Shown one piece after another: positions 15,987-24,344 of a stretch of DNA of 55,137 bases (its first letter is position 1; the number at the start of each line of letters is the position of its first letter). Position numbers and translations under genes: made by a program. This DNA comes from Alistipes sp. Its GTDB lineage: Bacteria; Bacteroidota; Bacteroidia; Bacteroidales; Rikenellaceae. The DNA lies in assembly GCA_022511345.1 (NCBI GenBank), contig JAFLRR010000015.1, positions 16,516-71,652 on the forward strand. The letters run 5' to 3'. The notes under the pieces are model-generated. The model was not told the DNA's origin. It did no database searches and worked only from the letters and a program-made list of their open reading frames with translations.

Positions 15987-16645
15987 AACATTTTTCGATT
16001 TTAATTTTGCTTTTGCTTATGGGCGGTTGCAGTGACAGAGCCATGATGGAGAACAAACTCCGCGAATATGGTTTGGTAAACATCAAGGAGATCGACTCCT
16101 CGATCGGCGTAGAACTCAAATACAGCACCACGGACAACTTCACCGGAGGCGACATGTACGGCCAGCTGGTCGACGCATATCTGCTTCCCGAGATTGCCCA
16201 AATGCTGGCCTCGGCCAGCGCCGAACTGCACAGGGTGCACCCCGGATACAACCTGCTCGTATACGACGCAGCCCGGCCCGTCAGCATTCAGCGCTACATG
16301 TTCGAATTCGTCCGCGGCACCGACAAGCAGAAATATGTGGCCGACCCCTCCGTCGGCGGCTATCACAACTATGGTCTTGCCGTTGACCTGACCATCACCG
16401 ACGAGCATGGCCAGCCGCTGGACATGGGTTCGCCGTTCGACTGTTTCGAAGCTATCGCCAACGTCGGCAATGAGGATTACTTCGTCGAGAACGGCCTCAT
16501 GACACCCGAGGCCCGCGACAACCGGCTGCTGCTCAAGACCATCATGGAGCAGGCCGGATTCGACCAAAACCCCGACGAGTGGTGGCACTTCCAGAAATAT
16601 TCGCTCGAGCAGATGAAGAGCCGCTTCCGTCTGCTGGATTTTTGA
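15983..16645 (+). CDS. VanX/DdpX-like D-Ala-D-Ala dipeptidase lipoprotein (M15D)
   Basis: A 220-residue peptidase. The N-terminus MKHFSILILLLLMGGC is a lipoprotein signal with the lipid Cys at residue 16, so it is exported and membrane-anchored. The M15D zinc site is complete: substrate Arg in YDAARPVS, SVGGYHNYGLAVDL (His and Asp ligands), and DEWWHF (catalytic Glu, His ligand). VanX and DdpX are cytoplasmic and hydrolyse D-Ala-D-Ala; this one would work outside the inner membrane, for example on released wall dipeptide. It overlaps the upstream two-TM gene by 4 bp. Confidence 0.9.
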   Translation: MKHFSILILLLLMGGCSDRAMMENKLREYGLVNIKEIDSSIGVELKYSTTDNFTGGDMYGQLVDAYLLPEIAQMLASASAELHRVHPGYNLLVYDAARPVSIQRYMFEFVRGTDKQKYVADPSVGGYHNYGLAVDLTITDEHGQPLDMGSPFDCFEAIANVGNEDYFVENGLMTPEARDNRLLLKTIMEQAGFDQNPDEWWHFQKYSLEQMKSRFRLLDF

Positions 16646-16659
16646 CACTTTTTAAGAAA

Positions 16660-17325
16660 ATGACCTTGTCACGCCGCATAATGTTCATACCCTCGCTGGC
16701 CTGCGCCGCGGCCATGGTGGCTTGCGCCGATGGCGGTTTCGAGCCGCGCAACGGCGACATGCTCTTCCGCGTGGGCGAGGAGTCGCAGATGGGAGAGGCC
16801 ATACGCGAGGCTACGGACCGCGGCGCCGCGCTGCCTTTCACCCATGCTGCCATCGTCGAGGTGCGCGATGGGCGCTGCATGGTCATAGAGGCCTGCAGCC
16901 ATGGCGTGGTCAGGACCGATCTTGAAACATTCCTCAGCCATGCTGCCAGAATCGGCGGACGGCCCGCGGTGGCCGTATGCCGCCTGCGCGAGGAGTTCGG
17001 CGGGCAGCAGGCGGCCGACGCGGCCGTGGCGCGCGCGGCAGAATTCATAGGCCAGCCCTACGACTACTCGTTTCTGCCGGACAACGGGCGCATGTACTGC
17101 TCGGAGCTGCTCTACGAGTGCTATCTCGACCTGCAGGGGGAGCACATCTTCACCGCCCGGCCCATGAACTTCCGCTCGCCCGACGGCTCCATGCCGCAGT
17201 TCTGGAGCGAGCTGTTCGAGAGCCTCGGCGAACCTGTTCCCGAGGGTGTTCCCGGAACCAATCCGGCCGACATGTTCGCCGAGCCGGGCATAGAGCTTGT
17301 AGGACAATACTACATCACGGAATGA
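16660..17325 (+). CDS. YiiX-like (permuted NlpC/P60) cysteine peptidase, exported
   Basis: A 221-residue protein with an N-terminal signal (RRIMFIPSLACAAAMVACAD; AMVAC could also be a lipobox). The YiiX/permuted papain-like fold is indicated by NGDMLFR, then LPFTHAAIVEV (candidate His), and YDYSFLPDNGRMYCSELLYECY with its candidate catalytic Cys. Relatives cut amide or ester bonds in peptides, wall fragments or lipids. It follows the VanX-like gene by 14 bp and overlaps the next gene by 4 bp. ATG 16660 is chosen; ATG 16681 is possible and would still leave most of the signal. Confidence 0.85.
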   Translation: MTLSRRIMFIPSLACAAAMVACADGGFEPRNGDMLFRVGEESQMGEAIREATDRGAALPFTHAAIVEVRDGRCMVIEACSHGVVRTDLETFLSHAARIGGRPAVAVCRLREEFGGQQAADAAVARAAEFIGQPYDYSFLPDNGRMYCSELLYECYLDLQGEHIFTARPMNFRSPDGSMPQFWSELFESLGEPVPEGVPGTNPADMFAEPGIELVGQYYITE

Positions 17326-18326
17326 TTGCTACGTTCGTCGAACTGGGACGGCGCCTGCGCGCCGTAGAGCCCGGCGACGGAATTGTCGCCGAGGCCTGCC
17401 GCGAGAATCCGTGGTTCACGCCCGCAGAGGTGTGCCGCGCCCTAAGATCCCTGGCCGACGACATGCTCGAGGCCCGCAAGCTCGAACTATGGCTGTCGCG
17501 CTACCCGCAGCTGCCCGTCGCCGAGCCGTGCGACGTGGCCGTAGTCATGGCGGGCAACATCCCGGCCGTGGGATTTTTCGACCTGCTGTGCGTGCTCGCG
17601 AGCGGCCACCGCGCGCTGGTCAAGCCCTCGTCGAAGGATAGCGTAACGATGCGTTTCATAGTCCGCACGCTGCTGGACATAGACCCCGGCACGAGAGTCG
17701 CCTTCTACGACGGAGGCCGGGTCGACGCGGCCATAGCCACCGGCAGCGACAACGCCAACCGCTACTTCCGCTCGCAGTTCGGCGACATACCCTCGCTGCT
17801 GCGCGGAAACCGTCACTCGGCGGCCGTGCTCGCCGGCGACGAGAGCGACGAGGAGCTGCAGGGGCTTTCGGACGACATATTCGCCTACTCGGGACTCGGC
17901 TGCCGCAACGTATCGCTCATATTCCTGCCGCGGGGTTCGCAGCTGCGCCTGCCCCGCCCCGCGGACCTGAATCCCAAATATCTGAACAACTACCGCCAGA
18001 CGCGCGCCCTGGCCGCCATGTGCGGCCGCGAGGCGACCGACACGGGCTTCGCCGTGCTCTGCCGCGAACGCGACTTCCCGCGCGAGCTGAGCTGCATAAA
18101 CTACGATTTCTACGACTCGACCGACGAGGTGCGCGACTTTCTCTCCGCCCGCGACAATGAGCTGCAGTGCGTAGTCACGCGGGCCATAGAGCATCCGCGC
18201 CGCGCCGGATTCGGACGCGCTCAGCACCCCTCGCTTGCGGATATGCCCGACGACCGCGACGTGCCGGCATTCCTCGGCGGCATAAAACCTGCACACAGCA
18301 ACACAGACCGACACCACTCGCTATGA
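17322..18326 (+). CDS. Short LuxC-like acyl-CoA reductase
   Basis: A 334-residue protein of the aldehyde-dehydrogenase superfamily, LuxC-like branch. VAVVMAGNIPAVGFFDLLCVL and GHRALVKPSSKDS form the nucleotide-binding part, and YSGLGCRNVSLIF carries the likely nucleophile Cys. LuxC proteins reduce fatty acyl groups to aldehydes, but are about 480 residues, so this is a compact version. No luxD or luxE partner is nearby. Start overlaps the upstream stop (ATGA). It may supply an aldehyde for envelope lipids; this is inferred only from place. Confidence 0.82.
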   Translation: MIATFVELGRRLRAVEPGDGIVAEACRENPWFTPAEVCRALRSLADDMLEARKLELWLSRYPQLPVAEPCDVAVVMAGNIPAVGFFDLLCVLASGHRALVKPSSKDSVTMRFIVRTLLDIDPGTRVAFYDGGRVDAAIATGSDNANRYFRSQFGDIPSLLRGNRHSAAVLAGDESDEELQGLSDDIFAYSGLGCRNVSLIFLPRGSQLRLPRPADLNPKYLNNYRQTRALAAMCGREATDTGFAVLCRERDFPRELSCINYDFYDSTDEVRDFLSARDNELQCVVTRAIEHPRRAGFGRAQHPSLADMPDDRDVPAFLGGIKPAHSNTDRHHSL

Positions 18327-19231
18327 ACAACTCCACGACAGACAAGACGGCAGCCGCAGTGCGCCGCAGCTCATTTCCGGCATGGTACGACTTTCTGGTG
18401 CTGGCCCTGCTCTTCATCGCCTCGCAGGCGGTGCTGCTGGCCGTATCGCGCTGCTGCGGACTCTCTAACGAGATAATCCAAACTATCCACTCGGCCGACG
18501 AGGCTCCTGCCGAGCTCGCGTGGGACCAGGTGCAGAGCCTCGACGCGGCACGTCACACGGCGGCCCGCGCCACTGCCGCGGGATATGCCGCAGGCATGTC
18601 GCTCATGATAGTCCTGACGCTCATATACAGGCGTCTGCGCGGCTCGCATGCCCGCACGGCGCGAATCTCGGTGCGCGGCCTGGACCCGTGGCTCATACTC
18701 AAGGGCATGGTTGTCATAGCGGCCGCCTCGATAGTCACCGAACCTCTCATGCGCCTGCTGCCCGGAGCTCCCGACTACAGCCTCATAGGCCACGGAGGGT
18801 GGGCGCTGCTGTCGACCGTCGTATGCGCGCCGCTGCTCGAAGAGTTTCTCTTCCGCGGCATAATTCTCGAGTCGGTGCGCGAGCGCTACGGAGCCGCTGC
18901 GGCGTGGGTCATACCGGCGCTGCTGTTCGGCGCGGCGCACGGACTGCCGCCGCAGATACTGGCTGCGGCGGTCATAGGATTGATTCTCGGCGACGTGTGC
19001 CTGCGCTCGGGCTCGCTGGCCGGGTGCATGATTCTGCATGCGCTGAACAATGCCGCGGCGCTGCTGATGCTCACCGTGACCGGCTCTGACGACATCGCCT
19101 TCCGCGACATGGTCTCAGAGAGAGCCTATCCGTTCGTCTATGCCGCAGCCGCAGCCATATTCGCGCTCTGGCTCACGGGAGCCATACGCCGCGTGATAGT
19201 CCTGCGGCGCGCCGAAAAAGCGGCACAATAA
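18323..19231 (+). CDS. CPBP (CAAX-type) intramembrane metalloprotease
   Basis: A 302-residue protein with about seven TM helices. The three CPBP motifs are present: LLEEFLFRGIILE (EExxxR), LLFGAAHG and HALNNAAA, which together bind the catalytic metal and water in the membrane. Relatives process prenylated peptides or bacteriocins, or act in immunity to them. It overlaps the LuxC-like gene by 4 bp and ends the eight-gene run; no hairpin follows its stop. Confidence 0.9.
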   Translation: MNNSTTDKTAAAVRRSSFPAWYDFLVLALLFIASQAVLLAVSRCCGLSNEIIQTIHSADEAPAELAWDQVQSLDAARHTAARATAAGYAAGMSLMIVLTLIYRRLRGSHARTARISVRGLDPWLILKGMVVIAAASIVTEPLMRLLPGAPDYSLIGHGGWALLSTVVCAPLLEEFLFRGIILESVRERYGAAAAWVIPALLFGAAHGLPPQILAAAVIGLILGDVCLRSGSLAGCMILHALNNAAALLMLTVTGSDDIAFRDMVSERAYPFVYAAAAAIFALWLTGAIRRVIVLRRAEKAAQ

Positions 19232-19338
19232 TTCAGCCTCGACCACCGTTAGAGAGCAAAAAGCGACCTGCGGCACTGCCGCCGTGACCTCCCGCCGCCC
19301 TTTTCGGACGACGGTTTTCGCTTTTGAAAGAAAAAAGT

Positions 19339-19346
19339 TATCTTTG
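19339..19346 (+). promoter_or_regulatory. -7 box for the SurA operon
   Basis: TATCTTTG lies 10 bp before the ATG at 19357, so the leader would be only a few nucleotides. A T-rich stretch near 19315-19320 is the only -33 candidate. An upstream in-frame TTG at 19324 falls inside the promoter and is not used. Confidence 0.6.
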
Positions 19347-19356
19347 CAGGTTGAGA

Positions 19357-20226
19357 ATGAATGTTTTTCTGAAAATAGCGATTCTTGCCGCTGCCGCAAT
19401 CCTCTCGGTTTCGTGCCGCAGGGCTCCGCTCTTCCTCTCGGACGACGGAGTGGCTGCCCGCGTGGGCGACGCCCGCCTCGAGATGTCGGAGGTGCAGAGG
19501 TCGGTGCCCGAAAACTACCACGGCGCCGACAGCGCCGCATTCGCCCAGCTCTATGTCGACCGCTGGGTGCGCCGCATGCTCAAGGTCCGGGAGGCCGAGC
19601 AGATGTTCAAGCAGTCGGCTCAGGACATAGACCGCCAGGTCGAGGAGTTCCGCCAGTCGCTGCTTGTCCGCAAGCTCGAACGAAGCTATGTCGACTCGGC
19701 CACCGACTCGCTCATAACCGACTGCCAGGTGCGCGAATACTACCAGGCCCACATAGCCGACTTCAAGCTCGACCGCACGCTGGTCAAGGGCCGCATCGTG
19801 CGATTCCCCGAGTCGTACCGCCGTGCAGTGCAGCTCTATGCGCTCATGTCGTCGCCGTCCGAGGCCAAGCAGCGCGACTTCGACGACATATGCGCCAAGA
19901 ACGACTTCCGTCTTGTCGACGAGCGCAGCGCATGGGTCGACTTCGCCGACTTCCTCTCCGAACTGCCCGTAACGGGCACCTACGGAGCCTCGCTGCTGGT
20001 GACGGGCAAGGTGCAGAATCTGCGCGACACATACTCGATCTACTACCTCGAGATTACGGACATACTGCGGCCTGGCGACACCATGCCCTTCGAGCGTGCC
20101 GAGCCCATCATCAGGCGGATACTCGACAATGCGCGCCGCAACGAAATCATACGCCGCCACGAGCAGGAGCTGATAAGCGCCGCCCGCGAGCGCCGCGACA
20201 TAAAGATTTACGAAAATAAAGATTGA
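19357..20226 (+). CDS. SurA-like lipoprotein with degenerate parvulin domain
   Basis: A 289-residue lipoprotein: signal MNVFLKIAILAAAAILSVSC with lipidated Cys20. The order of parts follows SurA/PrsA: a strand-rich start (VAARVGDARLEMSEV), a helical chaperone region with long charged helices, and a C-terminal region where a parvulin domain would lie. The parvulin signature (HIL...GGDLG type) is not preserved; only the spacing and YSIYYLEITDIL remain. It is probably a chaperone without isomerase activity that works with the SurA encoded 5 bp downstream. Confidence 0.8.
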   Translation: MNVFLKIAILAAAAILSVSCRRAPLFLSDDGVAARVGDARLEMSEVQRSVPENYHGADSAAFAQLYVDRWVRRMLKVREAEQMFKQSAQDIDRQVEEFRQSLLVRKLERSYVDSATDSLITDCQVREYYQAHIADFKLDRTLVKGRIVRFPESYRRAVQLYALMSSPSEAKQRDFDDICAKNDFRLVDERSAWVDFADFLSELPVTGTYGASLLVTGKVQNLRDTYSIYYLEITDILRPGDTMPFERAEPIIRRILDNARRNEIIRRHEQELISAARERRDIKIYENKD

Positions 20227-20231
20227 TTGCG

Positions 20232-21641
20232 ATGATAAAGATGACTAAGAGACTCTTGCTTGCGGCAGCTGCCGTGCTATGCGCCGTTACGGCTGCCACA
20301 GCTCAGAAGCAACAGGTTATTCTGGACAAAATCGTGGCCGTGGTGGGCAGCTCGTCCATTCTCGAGTCCGACGTGCGCGAATATGCCGACATACTCGTGG
20401 CCCAGCAGCGCGCACAGCACTACACCTCCGACCGCGACCCCAAGAGCGAGGCGCTCGAGAAGCTCATGACCCAGAAGCTGCTCTACAACCAGGCACAGAT
20501 AGACTCGGTCGAGATAAACTCGGTCGAAATCATGAGCCGCGTGGAGGAGTATGTCCAGGATATGGTCAACGAGGAGGGTTCGATAGCCGCCCTCGAGGCC
20601 AAGCACCACATGGCCATATTCAACCTGCGCGAGATGCTGCGCCAGCGACTCTCCGAGCAGTCCTACGCCGCAGCCATGCAGAACGAGATAGTGGGCAAGG
20701 TGACGGTCATCCCGGGCGAGGTCGAGCACTACTACAACTCGCTCGACCGCGACTCGCTGCCGCCCGTGGCCGAGCAGTATGTCTATGCCCAGATAACCAA
20801 GTTCCCCGAGACAATGGAGGAGGCCAAGCGCCGCACGCGCGAACGACTGCTGTCGATGCGCGAGCGCGTGGTAACGGGCCAGAGCCGCTTCGAGGTGCTG
20901 GCGCGCATGTATTCCGAGGACTACGCCTCGAGCGTGCAGGGCGGCGAGATGGAGAGCCCGCTGGCTGGTCTGGTTCATCCGTTCGCCGAGGCGCTCGAAG
21001 ACCTCAAGCCGGGACGCGTGTCCGAGGTTGTCGAGACCAAGTTCGGATTCCACATCATCGAGCTCATCGAGCGCAAGGGCACCAACTACCGCTTCCGCCA
21101 CATATTGCTGCGACCCACATACTCGATGCAGGAGCTGAGCAAGCCCGCACGATTCCTGGACAGCATCGCCGACCTGATAAGAAAGGATTCGATAACCTTC
21201 GAAAAGGCCGCCCTCGAGTATTCCGACGACCCATACTCGAAGATGAACGGCGGAATAGTATCTAACCAGGACATGCTCGAGTATCACGACGCCTATGACG
21301 TCAAGCTCACCGACACGCGCTTCTTCCGCGAGAGTTTCGGCGACAACCGCGCCGACTACAACGCCCTGCGCCAGCTCAAGGTGGGCGAGATATCCAACTC
21401 GTTCCAGACCGAGGACCTGCGCGGCAACAAGCTCTGCAAGATAGTCAAGCTGGTGGAGATTATTCCGGCTCACCGCGCATCGCTCGAGGAGGACTACCTG
21501 GAGATAGAGCGCATGGCCCTCAACGACAAGCAGGAGCGCATATTCCGCAAGTGGCTCGACAAGAAAATCGACGGCATGTACGTATACATCGCCCCCGAAT
21601 ACCGCGACGCCGAGTTCGAAAACAAATCGTGGCTGAAGTAA
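20232..21641 (+). CDS. surA: Periplasmic chaperone / peptidylprolyl isomerase SurA
   Basis: A 469-residue exported protein (signal ending AATAQ). After a SurA-type N-terminal chaperone region (LDKIVAVVGSSSILESDV) come two parvulin-like domains: about 180-285 with FEVLARMYSED and VQGGEM, and about 288-390 with RHILLRP, FEKAALEYSDD and MNGGIV. SurA escorts outer-membrane barrels to the BAM complex. I choose ATG 20232; a TTG 9 bp upstream overlaps the preceding stop. It is in one operon with the lipoprotein before it and the OstA-like gene 13 bp after it. Confidence 0.93.
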   Translation: MIKMTKRLLLAAAAVLCAVTAATAQKQQVILDKIVAVVGSSSILESDVREYADILVAQQRAQHYTSDRDPKSEALEKLMTQKLLYNQAQIDSVEINSVEIMSRVEEYVQDMVNEEGSIAALEAKHHMAIFNLREMLRQRLSEQSYAAAMQNEIVGKVTVIPGEVEHYYNSLDRDSLPPVAEQYVYAQITKFPETMEEAKRRTRERLLSMRERVVTGQSRFEVLARMYSEDYASSVQGGEMESPLAGLVHPFAEALEDLKPGRVSEVVETKFGFHIIELIERKGTNYRFRHILLRPTYSMQELSKPARFLDSIADLIRKDSITFEKAALEYSDDPYSKMNGGIVSNQDMLEYHDAYDVKLTDTRFFRESFGDNRADYNALRQLKVGEISNSFQTEDLRGNKLCKIVKLVEIIPAHRASLEEDYLEIERMALNDKQERIFRKWLDKKIDGMYVYIAPEYRDAEFENKSWLK

Positions 21642-21654
21642 CGTTCGGCAGAAG

Positions 21655-24279
21655 ATGAGACTCCGCTCGCTCGCAATAACCGTTGCCGCGGCGACCCTGT
21701 TCGCCTCGGGACTCGTGATGCAGACGGGATACGGCCGCCTGAGGGCCCAGGAGCCCGACAGCGTGCACCGCAGCGAGTCTCTGCGCCGCAGCCGCAGCGA
21801 CCGCAGCAGCCAGCCCGACACGGCCGTGGTGTTCATGAAGGCCGACTGGATAACCCGCCGGCAGATCGACACCGCCCGCGTCACATGCTTCGTTGGCAAC
21901 TTCGCCGCCCACCACAACGGCACGCTCATAATAGCAGACAGCGCCGTCCGGTACAGCGACTCCTACGTCGAGTGCTTCGGCAACGTGCTCATCAACAAGA
22001 ACACGACCTACATCTACGGCGACCGCGCCGACTACGACAGCAACACCGAGACCGCCCGCGTCTACGCCCCGATAGTCAAGACCGTCGACGGCGACGCGGT
22101 GCTCTACACCTACAACTTCTCATTCGACACGCGCGACAACATCGGCACCTACTACGGCGGCGGCATGGTCGTCGACCGGCAGAACAAGCTCGAGTCCGAG
22201 CGCGGCTACTACTATGCCGACACCCACGAGGTCATATGCGTCGAGCGGGTCGAAATCGAGACCGAAACCTACCAGATGAAGGGCGACTCGGTAATCTACA
22301 ACATCGAGACCGAGAATGCCGAGTTCTTCGAGCACTCCAACATATGGAACGACAAGGACGAATATCTCTATGCCGACCGCGGAGAGTACATCCGCAGCGA
22401 CGACCTCTACAAGGTTACCTCCAACGGATACCTGCTCTCGGAGAAGTATGAGCTCTGGAGCGACTCGATAGACTACCGCCGCTCCGACGACTTCGCCATT
22501 CTGCGCCGCAACATACAGCTCGACGACACCGAGCACATGACCCTTGGCTTCGGCGACTACGGAGAGTACCGCGGCGAGCGCGGCGACGCCTTCCTCACGC
22601 GCCGCCCCTCGATTGTCTACTACGACACCTCGCAGAGCGACACGCTCTACATGTGCTCCGACTCGATGTTCGTCTACACCATACACCTCGATGCCGACGG
22701 CAACCCCATAGAGCTCCCGGCCGCTGAACAGAACGACCTCGCCGACGGCCAGCAGAGTGCCGTGGCCGACGAGGCAGCCGACTCAGCAGCCCCCGCTGCC
22801 GACTCGGCAGCTGCCCGGCAGCGCATTCGACCGACTATTCCCGACGGCATCGAGATGCCGGCGTTGCCCGCCGGCCGCGAGAGGCCTCAGCGCACCCCGC
22901 GCCGCGAGATCGAGACGGACTCGCTCGGTGACAACCTGCTCATAGACGACCGTGCCGGCACAGATTCAGAGGCCGACGCAGAACCCCTCCGGGACACCCT
23001 GCAGGCCGACTCGCTCTCCATGAGCGGATCTGCCGATTCGCTTGCCGCCGACTCGCTCATACACATCCCCACGGCCGCGGAGATGAAGCAGGCGCGCCGC
23101 GAAGAGGCGGCCCGCATAAAGGCCGAACAGAAGAAGGCCAAGCAGCAGGCACGCAACCAGCGGCTCAACCGCATCGCCGCCGAGCGCCGCGCCAAGCTTC
23201 TGGAGATGAAGGAGCGCGACGAGGCCGCCGAACTCAAGCGCCGCATAAAACTCATGGAGCAGTCGCGCCTGCGCCTCGAGAAGCAGAATGCCAAGCGCAT
23301 CAAGAAGGGTCTGCCGCCCATTGCCGACACCATAACCATGCTCATGGATTCGATGGTCGCAGCCGACTCGGCGGCACGCGCCGAACGTGCCGAGCGTATC
23401 GCCCGCGCAGCCGACACGACGGCTCTGCAGCCCGCCATGCCGACCATCGAGGAGGAGGGTCTAAACGCTGCCGACTCGACAGCCGCCGATTCGATGGCCG
23501 CCGACACCGTGCTGCGCGACAGCATCTACCGTCTGGTCAAGTGCTACCGCGACGTGCGCATCTACCGCACCGACTTTCAGGCACGCTGCGACTCGCTTGT
23601 GGGATTCACCTCCGACTCGACTGTACATATGTATATAAGGCCGGTGCTGTGGAGCGACGAGAACCAGATAGTCTCCGAGGTCATGGACATATTCACCGCC
23701 CGGAGCATGATCACGCGCGCCGACTTCGTCGGCAAACCCATGATGTCGGCCGAGATAGACACCGCATGCTACAACCAGATTACCGGCAAGACCATGACGG
23801 CGCTATTCGACGAGCAGGGCAACATCTACCGCAACGACGTTAACGGCAACGTACAGACGGTCTACTACATACAGGACTCCGAGTACGGCGACATAACCGA
23901 CGTGCTCTACCTCACGGCCGGCGAGGCGACATACTATATCTCCGGCCGCCAGATAGAGACCATCACCTACCGCACCGATGCCGAGGGCAAGCTGAGCCCC
24001 ATGGACATGGTTCCTGAGGACCAGATTACGCGCCTGCCCGACTTCGAGTGGCGCGGGTCTGAGAGACCGCTTCGCGACAGCGTATTCAACAGAACCATAC
24101 GACCCTCGCAGCGCCAGCAGACCGGCGAGCTGCCGAGGCCCCGGTTCCCCATATCGGCAGCCATCGAGGCGGCCAAGGCGCGGCTCATAGCGCGCGGCGA
24201 GTGGCTCGACCGCGTGGATGTGCCCTCGCAGGAGGATGAGGAGTGGCGCCGCGAGACGCTGGCTGCTCCGTACAGATAG
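21655..24279 (+). CDS. Large OstA/LptA-like periplasmic protein with low-complexity insert
   Basis: An 874-residue protein with an N-terminal signal or anchor (residues 1-31). Residues about 55-350 are OstA-type beta-jellyroll repeats (DSAVRYSDSYVECFGNVLIN, ADYDSNTETARVYAPI, GYYYADTHEV), related to LptA and the LptD N-domain that carry LPS. From about 356 to 617 there is an insert: an Asp/Ser/Ala-rich stretch, a highly charged coiled coil (about 473-550), then a second DSxAADS-rich stretch. OstA-like sequence resumes at about 619 (YRDVRIYRTDFQARCDSLVG). Family members without the insert are shorter. It is probably part of LPS or outer-membrane lipid transport; exact role unknown. Confidence 0.82.
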   Translation: MRLRSLAITVAAATLFASGLVMQTGYGRLRAQEPDSVHRSESLRRSRSDRSSQPDTAVVFMKADWITRRQIDTARVTCFVGNFAAHHNGTLIIADSAVRYSDSYVECFGNVLINKNTTYIYGDRADYDSNTETARVYAPIVKTVDGDAVLYTYNFSFDTRDNIGTYYGGGMVVDRQNKLESERGYYYADTHEVICVERVEIETETYQMKGDSVIYNIETENAEFFEHSNIWNDKDEYLYADRGEYIRSDDLYKVTSNGYLLSEKYELWSDSIDYRRSDDFAILRRNIQLDDTEHMTLGFGDYGEYRGERGDAFLTRRPSIVYYDTSQSDTLYMCSDSMFVYTIHLDADGNPIELPAAEQNDLADGQQSAVADEAADSAAPAADSAAARQRIRPTIPDGIEMPALPAGRERPQRTPRREIETDSLGDNLLIDDRAGTDSEADAEPLRDTLQADSLSMSGSADSLAADSLIHIPTAAEMKQARREEAARIKAEQKKAKQQARNQRLNRIAAERRAKLLEMKERDEAAELKRRIKLMEQSRLRLEKQNAKRIKKGLPPIADTITMLMDSMVAADSAARAERAERIARAADTTALQPAMPTIEEEGLNAADSTAADSMAADTVLRDSIYRLVKCYRDVRIYRTDFQARCDSLVGFTSDSTVHMYIRPVLWSDENQIVSEVMDIFTARSMITRADFVGKPMMSAEIDTACYNQITGKTMTALFDEQGNIYRNDVNGNVQTVYYIQDSEYGDITDVLYLTAGEATYYISGRQIETITYRTDAEGKLSPMDMVPEDQITRLPDFEWRGSERPLRDSVFNRTIRPSQRQQTGELPRPRFPISAAIEAAKARLIARGEWLDRVDVPSQEDEEWRRETLAAPYR

Positions 24280-24297
24280 CGGCAGGCTGAGACGCAA

Positions 24298-24325
24298 AAA
24301 ATCCCCTCCGAAAGAGGGGATTTTT
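24298..24325. terminator. Bidirectional terminator
   Basis: A stem TCCCCTC/GAGGGGA with loop CGAAA is flanked by A5 and T5. It lies between the convergent OstA-like and hydrolase genes and can serve both. Confidence 0.92.
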
Positions 24326-24344
24326 CATCTCTTCCGGTCAGGCT

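Noticed and set aside
11251..16645. Vancomycin-resistance (van) operon
   Set aside because: Ddl and VanX-like genes are together, but no VanH dehydrogenase, VanR/VanS pair or D-Lac/D-Ser-type ligase is seen. The Ddl omega-loop keeps Lys-Tyr as in D-Ala-specific enzymes, and the VanX homologue is exported.
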